Of a stretch of 25,787 bases of DNA, positions 8,408 to 16,555 are shown piece by piece. Position numbers and translations under genes: made by a program. The DNA is from a virus. The stretch's first letter is position 1. The number at the start of each line of letters is the position of its first letter. The notes under the pieces are model-generated. The model was not told where the DNA came from, did no database searches, and saw only the letters and a list, made by a program, of their open reading frames with translations. Location of the stretch: positions 1-25,787 of the IMG/VR virus record IMGVR_UViG_3300021502_000007, one strand, 5' to 3'.

Positions 8408-10857
8408 TAAAATCTCCTTGGTCCAGCATTACGTCTTAACTCTTCGTACCGTTCATCCCCAATATTTCTAATTCTTATTTCCTCAAGTTCTTTTTCTGTC
8501 TTAGGAATTTCTGTTATACTTTCAAGTTCTTTCAGAACTCCTGCAGTATCACTTAATGGAGTATAAATTGGAGCAAAAACCTTGTTTCCATTTCCATCCC
8601 TTGCCATAACATAAGCTGGAGAATCGTAATCTGCTGTATTATCATCTTTTTTTAGCAGATAACCTTCATTCCCTTGTATTTCCACTGGGACAAGGTCTGC
8701 CATATTTTTATACCCATCAAATGTAAGAATACTATTTTCAAAAACAGTTCCGACAGGTTTTCCATATGCAAGATTTTTATATTTCTCAAGAGCTCTATCG
8801 AAAGGTGTGAATATAACAGATTTTCCATTCGTAGAGACATCAAATACATATTTTTTACCATCAATTCTATAAATCGGCATATAATTTTCATGAAGCTCAA
8901 CAACATCAGATAATTCCTTCCCGGGGAAATCTTTTTTAGCAATAATTTTTGCCTGTTCATTTAGATATGTACTAAATTCTTCATACTTCCCAGGATCAAC
9001 ATACCTTAAAGGAGCTAATTGGCCAGTAACCAATCTTTTTATAACTCTATCAGAATCTCCTTCAAATCTACTATACCCAAAACCTCTGACATTTTTTTCT
9101 ACTTGATCTAATTCTTTAAGGATAGATTTATCTGTATACATTGCTATAAGATTATTATATCTATCATTCATTTGTGGAACAGTCAAAGGTGAGTCAACAC
9201 CAGCCCCTTCTTCTATCATTGTTCGGAGCGCAGTTACTGCCATCCCATATTTAGCCATATCTATGTTTCCATCTTTATCTTTAAATTTGTTCATTTCTCC
9301 ACTAGTGGCTAAAGACTTAATTAAAGATTTTATATTTGAATTTTCAAAATCTTTCGCATAATCCATAACACTTTTAAATTCTTCATTACCTATATCTCCT
9401 GCCTTAATTGCATTAGCAGCATATATTCTTGCTTCTGGAGCAGTTATTTTTTCCATTGCTAAATCATCTTTTAACCTATCTGCTACTGCTATTGCATATT
9501 CTTTTGCTGGATCTATAACTTTGCCAGTTGGCATTGGAAGTTTAAGAAGTTTTGCTGCTTTCTGGTAATTGTCATTACCCATAGAAAATTTTGATTTCTG
9601 TAATAATTCTTTTAATTTTTCAGGATGTTTAACATTATTTTGAGCATCATAATCTTTAATAACTGCATCATAAAATTCATCAAAAACAGCTTTTTGTTCT
9701 GCCTCTGTGTATCCATTAAAAATATCTCCAGACTTGTTCCAAGTATCTCTCATATTATTTTCTGTAATACCTGGGTATTTCCCATCTCTTACTTCTGTTT
9801 TAAAAGTATCAAAATCTCCACCATTTGCTCTAAATTCCATAAGTTTCTCAAAATTTTCACCATATTGTTGTGATTCTGCTGTTCTTGTTCGATAATCATC
9901 ATCTATTAATTGTTTCTTCAAAGCAGTCCTATCTCTTTGGCTCAAGACTATACTCCGGCCACCTTCCATCACAGGTGTCTGATTTTCCATTATTCTATTT
10001 ATCCCTGTTTCTACAGGAATACTATTACCTTTATCTTCACTCATGCCTGGTTCATTTATACTATAAGCAGATTCAGCACCAACTTGAGTACCACCCTCCA
10101 TTAAAGGATTACCTGCTTCATCTAAAACTGGTGTCTGTTTTACTACATTGTATTTATAATCTGGGTCATCAAGAGCTGCAATCGATTCTTCTATTGGCAT
10201 TTTATATAGTTGATCCTCAGCTATACCTAAATCAATTGCCTTATTTGCTTTTGCTATTTGTAAAGCTGCACCAGCTTTATTAAAAATCGCGTTAGGGCCA
10301 ACAGAATTATCGTAAATTATTTTATTTACTTTTGTTCTATCTCTATTTTCTATAGCATTCGTTACTCTGATATTATGACTTTCTATTAATTGATTTTTAT
10401 TTGCTGTTATTGTATTAGTAAATAAACTATAAGCACGGTCTTCTGAATTATCAAGAAGCATGGCTTTTATCTGTCTTTTAACTGATTTACTTACTTCTAA
10501 ATTATCAATATTTTCTCTGTATCTATTAAGTATTCCATCATATTTCTCTGGGAAAGAAGCAAGATCTTCATTCTGTAATGAAGCGATTTCCTGATCAAAT
10601 TTTGTAGAAAACTTATCATATTCTCTTCCAGCTATTGCAGCATTGTTCTGCTGCATCACCCCCGCAACTGTCCTGCCTATATTGGCAACTCCGTTTAACA
10701 TTGTAGCAAATAGAGCAAGGGAGTTAGGCCTTGTGTCCATTGGCTTCCTTATAGCCTCACGTATTTGAATAGGTTTTTGTCTCGCTTTTAGAACCTCTAT
10801 TTCCTGAGGCCTTAAAGAACTTTTATCATCTAATCTGTTATTTAAATTATAAACCAT
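8407..10857 (-). CDS. Internal virion protein, T7 gp15-like by position and size
   Basis: An 816-aa soluble-looking, mostly helical protein lying second of three consecutive ejection genes. T7 gp15 is about 750 aa and occupies the same place, so a role in the inner core that is ejected to span the periplasm is likely. The N-terminus is basic and Pro-rich (KARQKPIQIREAIRKP), followed by a long helical segment (about 40-180) typical of this protein class in podoviruses. No enzyme motif was seen. The ATG at 10857 has GGAG eight bases upstream and lies 12 bp after the gp14-like gene. Its TAG stop overlaps the GTG of the next gene, so the two are probably translationally coupled. The assignment rests on synteny more than on residue-level similarity. 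Confidence 0.72.
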   Translation of the reverse strand: MVYNLNNRLDDKSSLRPQEIEVLKARQKPIQIREAIRKPMDTRPNSLALFATMLNGVANIGRTVAGVMQQNNAAIAGREYDKFSTKFDQEIASLQNEDLASFPEKYDGILNRYRENIDNLEVSKSVKRQIKAMLLDNSEDRAYSLFTNTITANKNQLIESHNIRVTNAIENRDRTKVNKIIYDNSVGPNAIFNKAGAALQIAKANKAIDLGIAEDQLYKMPIEESIAALDDPDYKYNVVKQTPVLDEAGNPLMEGGTQVGAESAYSINEPGMSEDKGNSIPVETGINRIMENQTPVMEGGRSIVLSQRDRTALKKQLIDDDYRTRTAESQQYGENFEKLMEFRANGGDFDTFKTEVRDGKYPGITENNMRDTWNKSGDIFNGYTEAEQKAVFDEFYDAVIKDYDAQNNVKHPEKLKELLQKSKFSMGNDNYQKAAKLLKLPMPTGKVIDPAKEYAIAVADRLKDDLAMEKITAPEARIYAANAIKAGDIGNEEFKSVMDYAKDFENSNIKSLIKSLATSGEMNKFKDKDGNIDMAKYGMAVTALRTMIEEGAGVDSPLTVPQMNDRYNNLIAMYTDKSILKELDQVEKNVRGFGYSRFEGDSDRVIKRLVTGQLAPLRYVDPGKYEEFSTYLNEQAKIIAKKDFPGKELSDVVELHENYMPIYRIDGKKYVFDVSTNGKSVIFTPFDRALEKYKNLAYGKPVGTVFENSILTFDGYKNMADLVPVEIQGNEGYLLKKDDNTADYDSPAYVMARDGNGNKVFAPIYTPLSDTAGVLKELESITEIPKTEKELEEIRIRNIGDERYEELRRNAGPRRF

Positions 10858-10869
10858 TCATAACTCCAT

Positions 10870-11556
10870 TTAAGTGAAAAGATGATAAATTTTATCACCA
10901 ATATCAGTAGCTGCATCATGTATTACATCGCCTGCAGTAGTAATTGAATCATACATTGCATCACCTATATCAGAAAATATGTTATCGCTTTCTTCGCCTT
11001 TATCAATATTATCCAAATCTTCAAGAGCATTGGTATAATCAATTACATCTTGAGCATATGCAGCTGCTTGTTTTTTTGCCGTATCCTGATCTAATAACAT
11101 TTGATCCATTTGAGACTTAACTATTCTTGTACCATTCTCATCAAAGGTCCCGGTTACAACTAATCTTGAATCAATTATATCAGTATATTCTTTTACTTTA
11201 TTTACAAGGTCTTGGTGTAATTTTCTACTTGTTCCAGCACCACCAATCCCGGTTGCTCCTTGAATAGTTTTTTGTGTTCCGGATAGTGAAGATTGCTGTT
11301 TTAATAAATCTGTTTTATATTTTTCTTGCTGGGTTTTATATTGCTCCATTGAAAAACCCATTGTTGCTACATTGCTTAAGGCTGCATCTCTATTTTCTTC
11401 AGATTGCTCTTTAGCTTGAGTATATCCTAATTTGGTATTCAATATATTAACATCATTATTATATTGTTGCAATTTAGCACTTTCATAAGAAGCACCCATT
11501 CCAGCAAATGTACCTACTATTGACGTTAAAGACGAAGCTGCTAATAAAAAATTCAT
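10870..11556 (-). CDS. Internal virion protein, T7 gp14-like
   Basis: A 228-aa protein, close to the 196 aa of T7 gp14. The N-terminus is hydrophobic and Gly/Ala-rich (residues 1-25, LLAASSLTSIVGTFAGMGAS), followed by a long Gln/Lys/Glu-rich helix (about 25-100) and a further helical part. This is the pattern of the small podoviral ejection protein that inserts in the outer membrane. ATG at 11556 overlaps the preceding stop as TAATG, and GGAGGTATTTTA gives a strong ribosome site. It is the first of the three ejection genes. Assignment is by position, size and N-terminal pattern. Confidence 0.72.
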   Translation of the reverse strand: MNFLLAASSLTSIVGTFAGMGASYESAKLQQYNNDVNILNTKLGYTQAKEQSEENRDAALSNVATMGFSMEQYKTQQEKYKTDLLKQQSSLSGTQKTIQGATGIGGAGTSRKLHQDLVNKVKEYTDIIDSRLVVTGTFDENGTRIVKSQMDQMLLDQDTAKKQAAAYAQDVIDYTNALEDLDNIDKGEESDNIFSDIGDAMYDSITTAGDVIHDAATDIGDKIYHLFT

Positions 11557-13475
11557 TAAAATACCTCCACTTCAACTGCCAGAGATAAAACTGTAAGGGG
11601 AAGGGGGATATCTTGCCTAATAAGTATATCTCCGGCAAACTCACTCCCTCCTAAATGGGGCATTCTAATGGATCCGGAAAACAATTCTTGAGGATTATCC
11701 ATGGTTATTGTTTTTTCATATACAAAAGGATTGAGATGGTCTTCATCTTTTCCACTTTTCCCCCCAAGGGAATCCAAAACTTCAACAGTAACATGGATAT
11801 TCCTTTTCCTTTTATTCTTACCAAGAGCAAGATTCATTGGGATTATGTCTGAATAATAATTATATCCAACTGTGAATTCTGTTTTCCTGCCTTCAACTAT
11901 TATTCCATTTGAAACAACCGTTTCAGGACCCACAGGTGTTGGCCCACTCATAACGAATACATCCTTACCATCAAGATGGTCTAACCCTGTAATAACATTA
12001 TCTGCTTTCTGGATTGTCCCTTTTGTAATCTCAGAGAAAGAAGTAATAACTGGTTTCTGCCCTGTGATTTCATCAAGTAGATTGAATGTATCATTAGTAA
12101 GTTTTTCAACACCAAAAATACCATAATCAAAATCTTCGTTTCCAGTATCCATTATTTTTAGAAAATCACCTGTTAGCAATCCATGAGTTGTTGATTCTAC
12201 AACTATATTAGCTCCATCAGTAATCGATATAATATCTGTAGCTGGCGCAAATTCTATTTCAACCGAACTATCAACATATTTATATTCAAGATTATCAAAA
12301 TCTATTGGATAGAATCTTTCTAAATAATCGATAGAGTCTCGTTCAACTATAGTATAAACAACTTCGGTTTCTCCCTCTCTTACGATACATATAGACTTAT
12401 AAAGTCCATTTGTAGTATGTCTTGACCAAGCATTTACTTTATTTTCCATATTGTATGAAAATGTAATTAGCTCTCCATTTTCTAAAACAGCCCAGAAAAT
12501 AGTTTCTGGAAGAGTCTGAACTGCTATTTCTTTAATTAACCCTTTTGTAATATGTTCTGCTGGATTTGTTATGTCAGGAGTAAGATAAATATCCTTATCT
12601 CTATCATAACCAGCCATTCTTACTTTTCTTTTACCTTTTTGTATATAGAATAATTCCCCACCAAGTTGTATTCCTGTTGTATTTCCTACAGGATAAGATG
12701 AATTTTTCCTCGGGATTGAAGATCTTGTTGGAGTCAAGATTGATACGCTGTCAGATATGCTATAAACTCCTCTATTTGTACCACAAAAAATACCCCTGGC
12801 ACCAACTATCCATTCTATTTTAGGACTTATTCTATCTGCTATTTTAAATTCGTAAGAATCATTATCATTTAATGGATCTGTTTGTAAAAAACTATCATAT
12901 GCACCAACTTCTGTCCCCCATATATGTGTTGGATGATTTATAGACCCTGCAAAAACGGCACGATCTTCGTAAAATGTAACAGATCCTGCACAATTATTCA
13001 GATCAGCACCAGCAAGATCTTGATTATCATAATCTCCGCAATTAACATAGGTTGGATTATAATCAGCAATAGAAAATGAAATACCAGTTATATATGTAAG
13101 TAGTTTTGTTTTAGCCCCCTGAACAGTAAAGAACATTATATTCCCTGATATCGCATAATCTAATAAATCTATTTGAGCCTGTGTCCAGGTAACAGCAACT
13201 GTGTCAAATAAAATACCTTCTAAGTAAATATTAATTTCTGTTGTTGTAATTGCAAGAACATACCCAACTACATCATTTCCCTCAAAATCAATCAGTCTCC
13301 CGGAAACCTGATCAAGTTTTTCCGAACCAGGTCTTCGCGTAACTCCACCTTGGGGAAGAACTATACCATTGTGAATACTTTTCGCTCCACTCAAATAAGC
13401 TGGTGTATCCATTCTCCCACTTGCTCTTGGTGTTAATTCCCCGGAGCTAAAAGATGATATCTGGTAATCTTCCAT
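11556..13475 (-). CDS. Tail tubular protein B / tail nozzle (T7 gp12-like)
   Basis: A 639-aa protein whose N-terminus has the hallmark of podoviral nozzle/stabilisation proteins: ISSFSSGELTPRASGRMDTPAY followed by GIVLPQGGVTRRPGSEK, matching the family pattern of an SF-GEL-P...GR-D motif and a GG-RRPG motif. The rest is beta-rich, and T7 gp12 is of similar role though longer (about 794 aa). I choose ATG at 13475 because it forms the TAATG overlap used throughout this operon and has GAGG seven bases upstream. An in-frame ATG 18 bases earlier (13493) would add MGRGQI but has no ribosome site. It would form the distal tail tube below the gp11-like adaptor encoded just upstream. Confidence 0.88.
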   Translation of the reverse strand: MEDYQISSFSSGELTPRASGRMDTPAYLSGAKSIHNGIVLPQGGVTRRPGSEKLDQVSGRLIDFEGNDVVGYVLAITTTEINIYLEGILFDTVAVTWTQAQIDLLDYAISGNIMFFTVQGAKTKLLTYITGISFSIADYNPTYVNCGDYDNQDLAGADLNNCAGSVTFYEDRAVFAGSINHPTHIWGTEVGAYDSFLQTDPLNDNDSYEFKIADRISPKIEWIVGARGIFCGTNRGVYSISDSVSILTPTRSSIPRKNSSYPVGNTTGIQLGGELFYIQKGKRKVRMAGYDRDKDIYLTPDITNPAEHITKGLIKEIAVQTLPETIFWAVLENGELITFSYNMENKVNAWSRHTTNGLYKSICIVREGETEVVYTIVERDSIDYLERFYPIDFDNLEYKYVDSSVEIEFAPATDIISITDGANIVVESTTHGLLTGDFLKIMDTGNEDFDYGIFGVEKLTNDTFNLLDEITGQKPVITSFSEITKGTIQKADNVITGLDHLDGKDVFVMSGPTPVGPETVVSNGIIVEGRKTEFTVGYNYYSDIIPMNLALGKNKRKRNIHVTVEVLDSLGGKSGKDEDHLNPFVYEKTITMDNPQELFSGSIRMPHLGGSEFAGDILIRQDIPLPLTVLSLAVEVEVF

Positions 13476-14029
13476 TATCTGTCCTCGTCCCAACTATCAC
13501 TATCCTGAATAAGACCAATACCTTCACTATCCTGACCTTTAGCTTTTTGCAATCTTTTCTCATATAATTGTTCACGAGTTACCATCATCTTTTCAGAAGA
13601 AGTCATTACATAAGTTATTTTAGAGGCTAAAAGTTCAGCCAAAGCATCAACAAATTTCGGTTTTAATAATCTAAGTTCGACTGTATTAGAGATATAAACA
13701 ATATTCATTGTCTCTCCATTATAATATAAGTATCCGCTTTCTTCCCGGAAGTCTATTTCTTCATCAGTATCTTCTATAACGATATGATTATAATCTGCAG
13801 GGATTGCAAATCTTGTACTATACCCAAAGGCTGGTTCATTTATATCTGCAGATAATGTCGCCCTCTTTCTTGCAAAAGTCCAATTGTGTTCTGATAATGC
13901 AGATTCAAGGCATTGTTTAAAAAAGGTGTCTGCTGCTGTAGATACTTTATTCTGTTCATCTGGGTCTGAAAGAGGCAATTCCCCTACAAGTAGAATTGCC
14001 ATGTTTTTAATTTCTAATTCATTTGCCAT
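13475..14029 (-). CDS. Tail tubular protein A / head-to-tail adaptor (T7 gp11-like)
   Basis: A 184-aa protein with the layout of gp11-type tail tubular proteins: early CLESALSEHNWTFARKRATL, then PAFGYSTRFAIPADY (the P-x-F-x-Y...LP-D element), a YLYYNGETMNIVYI strand pair, and a C-terminal helix with ALAELLASKIT and QLYEKRLQKAK. These proteins form the ring between portal and nozzle. The chosen start is ATG at 14029, directly behind GGAGAAATC. The frame stays open 12 codons further up, but that stretch would read through the hairpin repeat and is unlikely to be coding. The gene lies after a terminator and a 24-nt hairpin, and its TAA stop overlaps the ATG of the gp12-like gene. Confidence 0.87.
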   Translation of the reverse strand: MANELEIKNMAILLVGELPLSDPDEQNKVSTAADTFFKQCLESALSEHNWTFARKRATLSADINEPAFGYSTRFAIPADYNHIVIEDTDEEIDFREESGYLYYNGETMNIVYISNTVELRLLKPKFVDALAELLASKITYVMTSSEKMMVTREQLYEKRLQKAKGQDSEGIGLIQDSDSWDEDR

Positions 14030-14038
14030 GATTTCTCC

Positions 14039-14062
14039 AAAAACGCAACTACTTGCGTTTTT
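14039..14062 (-). repeat. 24-nt hairpin repeat, copy 1
   Basis: Perfect inverted repeat, arms AAAAACGCAA and TTGCGTTTTT with a 4-nt CTAC loop on the plus strand (GTAG on the transcribed strand). It is identical to 21838-21861 and, in inverse orientation, to 23011-23034. The T-run of the second arm touches the ribosome site of the gp11-like gene, so in the mRNA the hairpin sits immediately 5' of GGAGAAA. The form (A-rich, GC core, U-run, on both strands) suits a bidirectional terminator, but a processing or antitermination site is possible. Confidence 0.85.
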
Positions 14063-14063
14063 C

Positions 14064-14097
14064 AAAAAAACGGGGGAACAGGTAGACCTGCTCCCCC
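14064..14097 (-). terminator. Intrinsic terminator after the capsid genes (T7 T-phi position)
   Basis: On the minus strand a 12-bp stem (GGGGGAGCAGGT against ACCTGTTCCCCC, one G-U pair) closes over a very small loop and is followed by seven T's. It begins 7 bp after the stop of the cement-protein gene and precedes the tail genes. T7 has its main terminator at the equivalent point, between capsid gene 10 and gene 11. It would raise capsid-gene mRNA relative to tail mRNA. Confidence 0.92.
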
Positions 14098-14104
14098 ATG
14101 TGAT

Positions 14105-14479
14105 TTAGCCTACAAAACCAGCTGTCATTTTACCAGCTGTAGGTGTATCGACGACTGAAGTTATTTTAATAAACTGCTCACAGCCATCAGGGATAGGTAA
14201 TTTAAACTCAGCTCCAGGTATAAATTCAGCTTTCAAATATTCCCTTGATACTATAAGGTTGTTATCAAAAGATCCGCCCTCTGTAGCTTCAGTTTTAATG
14301 GTAAATACTACTCCAGTACCAGTAGCAACCAAAGCTTCAGTGACAACTATACCAATAAATGCCTGTTCCCCTATATGGAGATCCAGATTAGGATCATTAA
14401 GGTTAATAACATCCCCAACATCACCGTTTGCAACGATTGCTTCATCATCACAAAACATTACTTTTCTATCAAATAGCAT
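14105..14479 (-). CDS. Capsid cement/decoration protein, Bbp16-like
   Basis: A 124-aa, beta-rich, acidic protein directly after the major capsid gene. It has the build of Bbp16-type cement proteins of BPP-1/epsilon15-like phages: an N-terminal segment MLFDRKVMFCDDEAIV, a Gly-rich middle (GDVGDVINL), alternating hydrophobic strands (FIGIVVTEALVATGTGVVFTIKTE), and an end giving IPDGCEQFIKITSVV...GKMTAGFVG. It would bind the outside of the capsid and stabilise it. ATG at 14479 has a strong AAGGAGG site. It is separated from the capsid gene by 11 bp and followed by a strong terminator. Family assignment is by recognition and synteny only. Confidence 0.78.
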   Translation of the reverse strand: MLFDRKVMFCDDEAIVANGDVGDVINLNDPNLDLHIGEQAFIGIVVTEALVATGTGVVFTIKTEATEGGSFDNNLIVSREYLKAEFIPGAEFKLPIPDGCEQFIKITSVVDTPTAGKMTAGFVG

Positions 14480-14490
14480 GTATATCCTCC

Positions 14491-15441
14491 TTAGGTTACT
14501 TCGTTCTCATTTACCCCAATTTTATCTACGAGTTTGATTGGGTGACTAAGGAATGAAGTTATAGGTCGTCCGAATGCTTCAGTAACACTTAGATTGACAT
14601 TTACTTTATCTTTAACAGCAATATCAAACTGTGTAAGCAAAGAAGTGTCAGCATATATTACAACACCCTTGCCTCTTCCCGGCATTTTGTTTAAAGCTGT
14701 AATAATAAGATCATCAACTCCGCTTGTTTCAATATCTTCCGCCGGGTTAATATTGGCTATACGAGCATAATTTTTTTCATTATTTATGCACATACCAGCA
14801 GCAAGTTCATAATGTGAAACCCACATCTGTTTTTTACCTGCAGTACTTGTAATGAGTTTTTTACCAAGGTCTTCTTTATTTAGACCATGCTTCCATTCAG
14901 GTGGATAAATCATATGGCATTTCGTTTCACCCCACTGCATAAACATCAATGAAGTTCTATCACCAGTACTGCCTCCGTCATAAACCATATCCTGTGAAAG
15001 ACTATTGAGCCTCCCCCTTAAACCAACAAAACTTTTACCATCGGTAAATTCATTGACAAAAGCAGAAGCAAAACTCTTCCCAAGACCAGCTATAAACTGA
15101 CCATCCTGATTAGATCTTAGCCTTTGTTTGTTTTTCGAGATCCTAACGAGTCTATCGTCTACTGAGGAATAAGCCTCAAGCATAGCAATTTCCTCTTCCA
15201 GTTCTTTAAACTGGGCTCTTTCGTCAGGAACGTCATCATTAATTCCAGTCCATGTACCTTGTGGCTGATTAAGTGTCTGCAAATAAGTATGTGTAGTTAA
15301 GCCATTAGCCTGAACCCATACCATGTCTTCGAGCGCCTCAAATTCTTCTACAAGGGTATCGATTACTGGAAGGAATTCATCATCATGAAGCTGTTTGATT
15401 AAATCCAACAGAGTTGGATTCAACGATACAATAGTTGCCAT
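14491..15441 (-). CDS. Major capsid protein (epsilon15 gp7 / Bbp17-like)
   Basis: A 316-aa protein, near the size of epsilon15 gp7 (about 335 aa). The N-terminus MATIVSLNPTLLDLIKQL, followed by LVEEFEALEDMVWVQANGLTTHTYLQ and GTWTGINDDVPDERAQFKELEEEIAMLEAYSSVDDRL, fits the GP7-type HK97-fold capsid family (N-arm and E-loop region). Near residues 195-240 and 250-300 lie strands typical of the A domain (GVVIYADTSLLTQFD, and a C-terminal PIKLVDKIGVNENEVT). It assembles the head with the scaffold encoded just upstream. ATG at 15441 has TTAGGAG upstream. The 83-bp leader contains a 12-bp palindrome (ATTGATATCAAT, 15474-15485) that could be regulatory, though no promoter is clear. Confidence 0.88.
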   Translation of the reverse strand: MATIVSLNPTLLDLIKQLHDDEFLPVIDTLVEEFEALEDMVWVQANGLTTHTYLQTLNQPQGTWTGINDDVPDERAQFKELEEEIAMLEAYSSVDDRLVRISKNKQRLRSNQDGQFIAGLGKSFASAFVNEFTDGKSFVGLRGRLNSLSQDMVYDGGSTGDRTSLMFMQWGETKCHMIYPPEWKHGLNKEDLGKKLITSTAGKKQMWVSHYELAAGMCINNEKNYARIANINPAEDIETSGVDDLIITALNKMPGRGKGVVIYADTSLLTQFDIAVKDKVNVNLSVTEAFGRPITSFLSHPIKLVDKIGVNENEVT

Positions 15442-15524
15442 AATTACTCCTAATTTTTTTTTAGAGCAATTCCATTGATATCAATCCAACTTCCTGCTGG
15501 TTATTGAAATGTATATGTCCGGTC

Positions 15525-16292
15525 TTACAAACCTTTCATTGATGGATATTTTATTTGTCCAGGAGGAGTCGTTTCCTTCTTCTCTTGGAATTGGCCATCC
15601 AACAATGTGTCGTCCGCTTCGGAACGACCTTTCTCAACGAGAAAGTTTATTACTTCCGGTAAATTACCGGCAAGTCCCAATTTTTCTAAAAAGGCATCAC
15701 CACCAAACCCCTTAACACCTTTACTCATGAGGTTCATATTAGCATTATAATCGCTACCCCATTCTTTCTGAAAATGCTTTTGCATCTCTGCTTTAGCTTC
15801 AGCTGCAGCATTAGCATTTTTTTCTATCCTGGAAAGAGTTGCTTGCTCTTCCCATGCCCGTTGTTCGGCAAACTGCTTATCCGTCCAATTGTTTTTAAAA
15901 GCCATTTCCCTAAAAGATGCAGCCTCTTCTTCTGTATAGCCTATACCATCAGGTAGCTTGCTGTCAACTTTTTTATAACTATTTGCATCAATTGGTACTC
16001 CTAATGATGTTAAATAGGCTCTTTTTTCTTCATCAGTAGCATTTTCTCCTGGTATAAAAGTCTTTCCTTTTTTGAATTCTGAAAGTTCATCAGCTGTTTT
16101 CAAATAGGCATTTGATACTTCATCAATAGTCCCAAACTGTGAAAGACGTTCATTTGTTTTATTATCCCCTGCGTTTTGAGCCATCCATTTTGGATACTCA
16201 ACTGTTTCTCCTGCTCCTGCTCCTGCTCCTTCTCCTGCTCCTGTCCCTTCTCCTGCTCCTGGTACTCCCTGTCCGGTTTCAAGTGGCATCAT
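15525..16292 (-). CDS. Capsid scaffolding protein
   Basis: A 255-aa acidic protein between the portal/Bbp19-like genes and the major capsid gene, the usual scaffold position. The N-terminal 35 residues are a low-complexity Gly-Ala-Glu tract from a hexanucleotide repeat, then comes a Lys/Glu-rich helical body (about 40-215, including EEQATLSRIEKNANAAAEAKAEMQKHF), and a short C-terminus with a basic end KYPSMKGL, typical of scaffold ends that bind capsid subunits. The chosen start is ATG at 16292 (MMPLETGQG; GGGAG upstream). The frame is open a further 19 codons to 16349, but that would overlap the upstream gene by 52 bases and has no ribosome site. It would be removed from the finished head. 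Confidence 0.8.
   Translation of the reverse strand: MMPLETGQGVPGAGEGTGAGEGAGAGAGETVEYPKWMAQNAGDNKTNERLSQFGTIDEVSNAYLKTADELSEFKKGKTFIPGENATDEEKRAYLTSLGVPIDANSYKKVDSKLPDGIGYTEEEAASFREMAFKNNWTDKQFAEQRAWEEQATLSRIEKNANAAAEAKAEMQKHFQKEWGSDYNANMNLMSKGVKGFGGDAFLEKLGLAGNLPEVINFLVEKGRSEADDTLLDGQFQEKKETTPPGQIKYPSMKGL
16207..16261 (-). repeat. Imperfect GGAGCA hexanucleotide tract in the scaffold gene
   Basis: Plus strand reads as repeated CTCCTG units with a few single-base variants over about 55 bp. On the coding strand this gives a Gly-Ala-Gly-Glu low-complexity linker near the scaffold N-terminus. Such tracts change length easily by slippage in steps of two codons, which keeps the frame. Confidence 0.8.
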
Positions 16293-16297
16293 TTCTT

Positions 16298-16555
16298 TTA
16301 TCTCCCTATTAATTTTGATACTATAAGCTCTTCTGAGCCTACATCCCATTCTCCAAAATAAGACATAAGTTGCTTCGCATAATTATTTAAAGCAACCTCT
16401 TCTTCTGTTTCAGACCTACTAAAAAAATGCAAATCAGTAAGAATTTTTGTTAAAACTCTTTGACCTATTGGTTTTGAAAATACTTCTATAAAATCAGATT
16501 GAAGGAATTGCTCATCTTCTTCTGATAACTGTCTTTTTAGGTGCCAACTTCTCAT
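16298..16555 (-). CDS. Bbp19-like small phage protein
   Basis: An 85-aa protein between portal and scaffold. The middle, FIEVFSKPIGQRVLTKILTDLHFFS, matches the common pattern of the Bbp19 family (F...p-x-G-x-R/x-V-L-x-x-L-x-x-x-x-x-F), followed by a helix with NNYAKQLMSYFGEW. Family members are found at this place in BPP-1-like podoviruses, and the function is unknown to me. Its ATG overlaps the portal stop (ATGA), suggesting coupling. The scaffold ATG lies 5 bp after its stop. Confidence 0.68.
   Translation of the reverse strand: MRSWHLKRQLSEEDEQFLQSDFIEVFSKPIGQRVLTKILTDLHFFSRSETEEEVALNNYAKQLMSYFGEWDVGSEELIVSKLIGR

Noticed and set aside
9870-10283. Rightward ORF of 137 codons inside the gp15-like gene
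   Set aside because: Antisense shadow rich in Leu, Tyr and His, without a ribosome site; the opposite frame is a much longer coupled gene.
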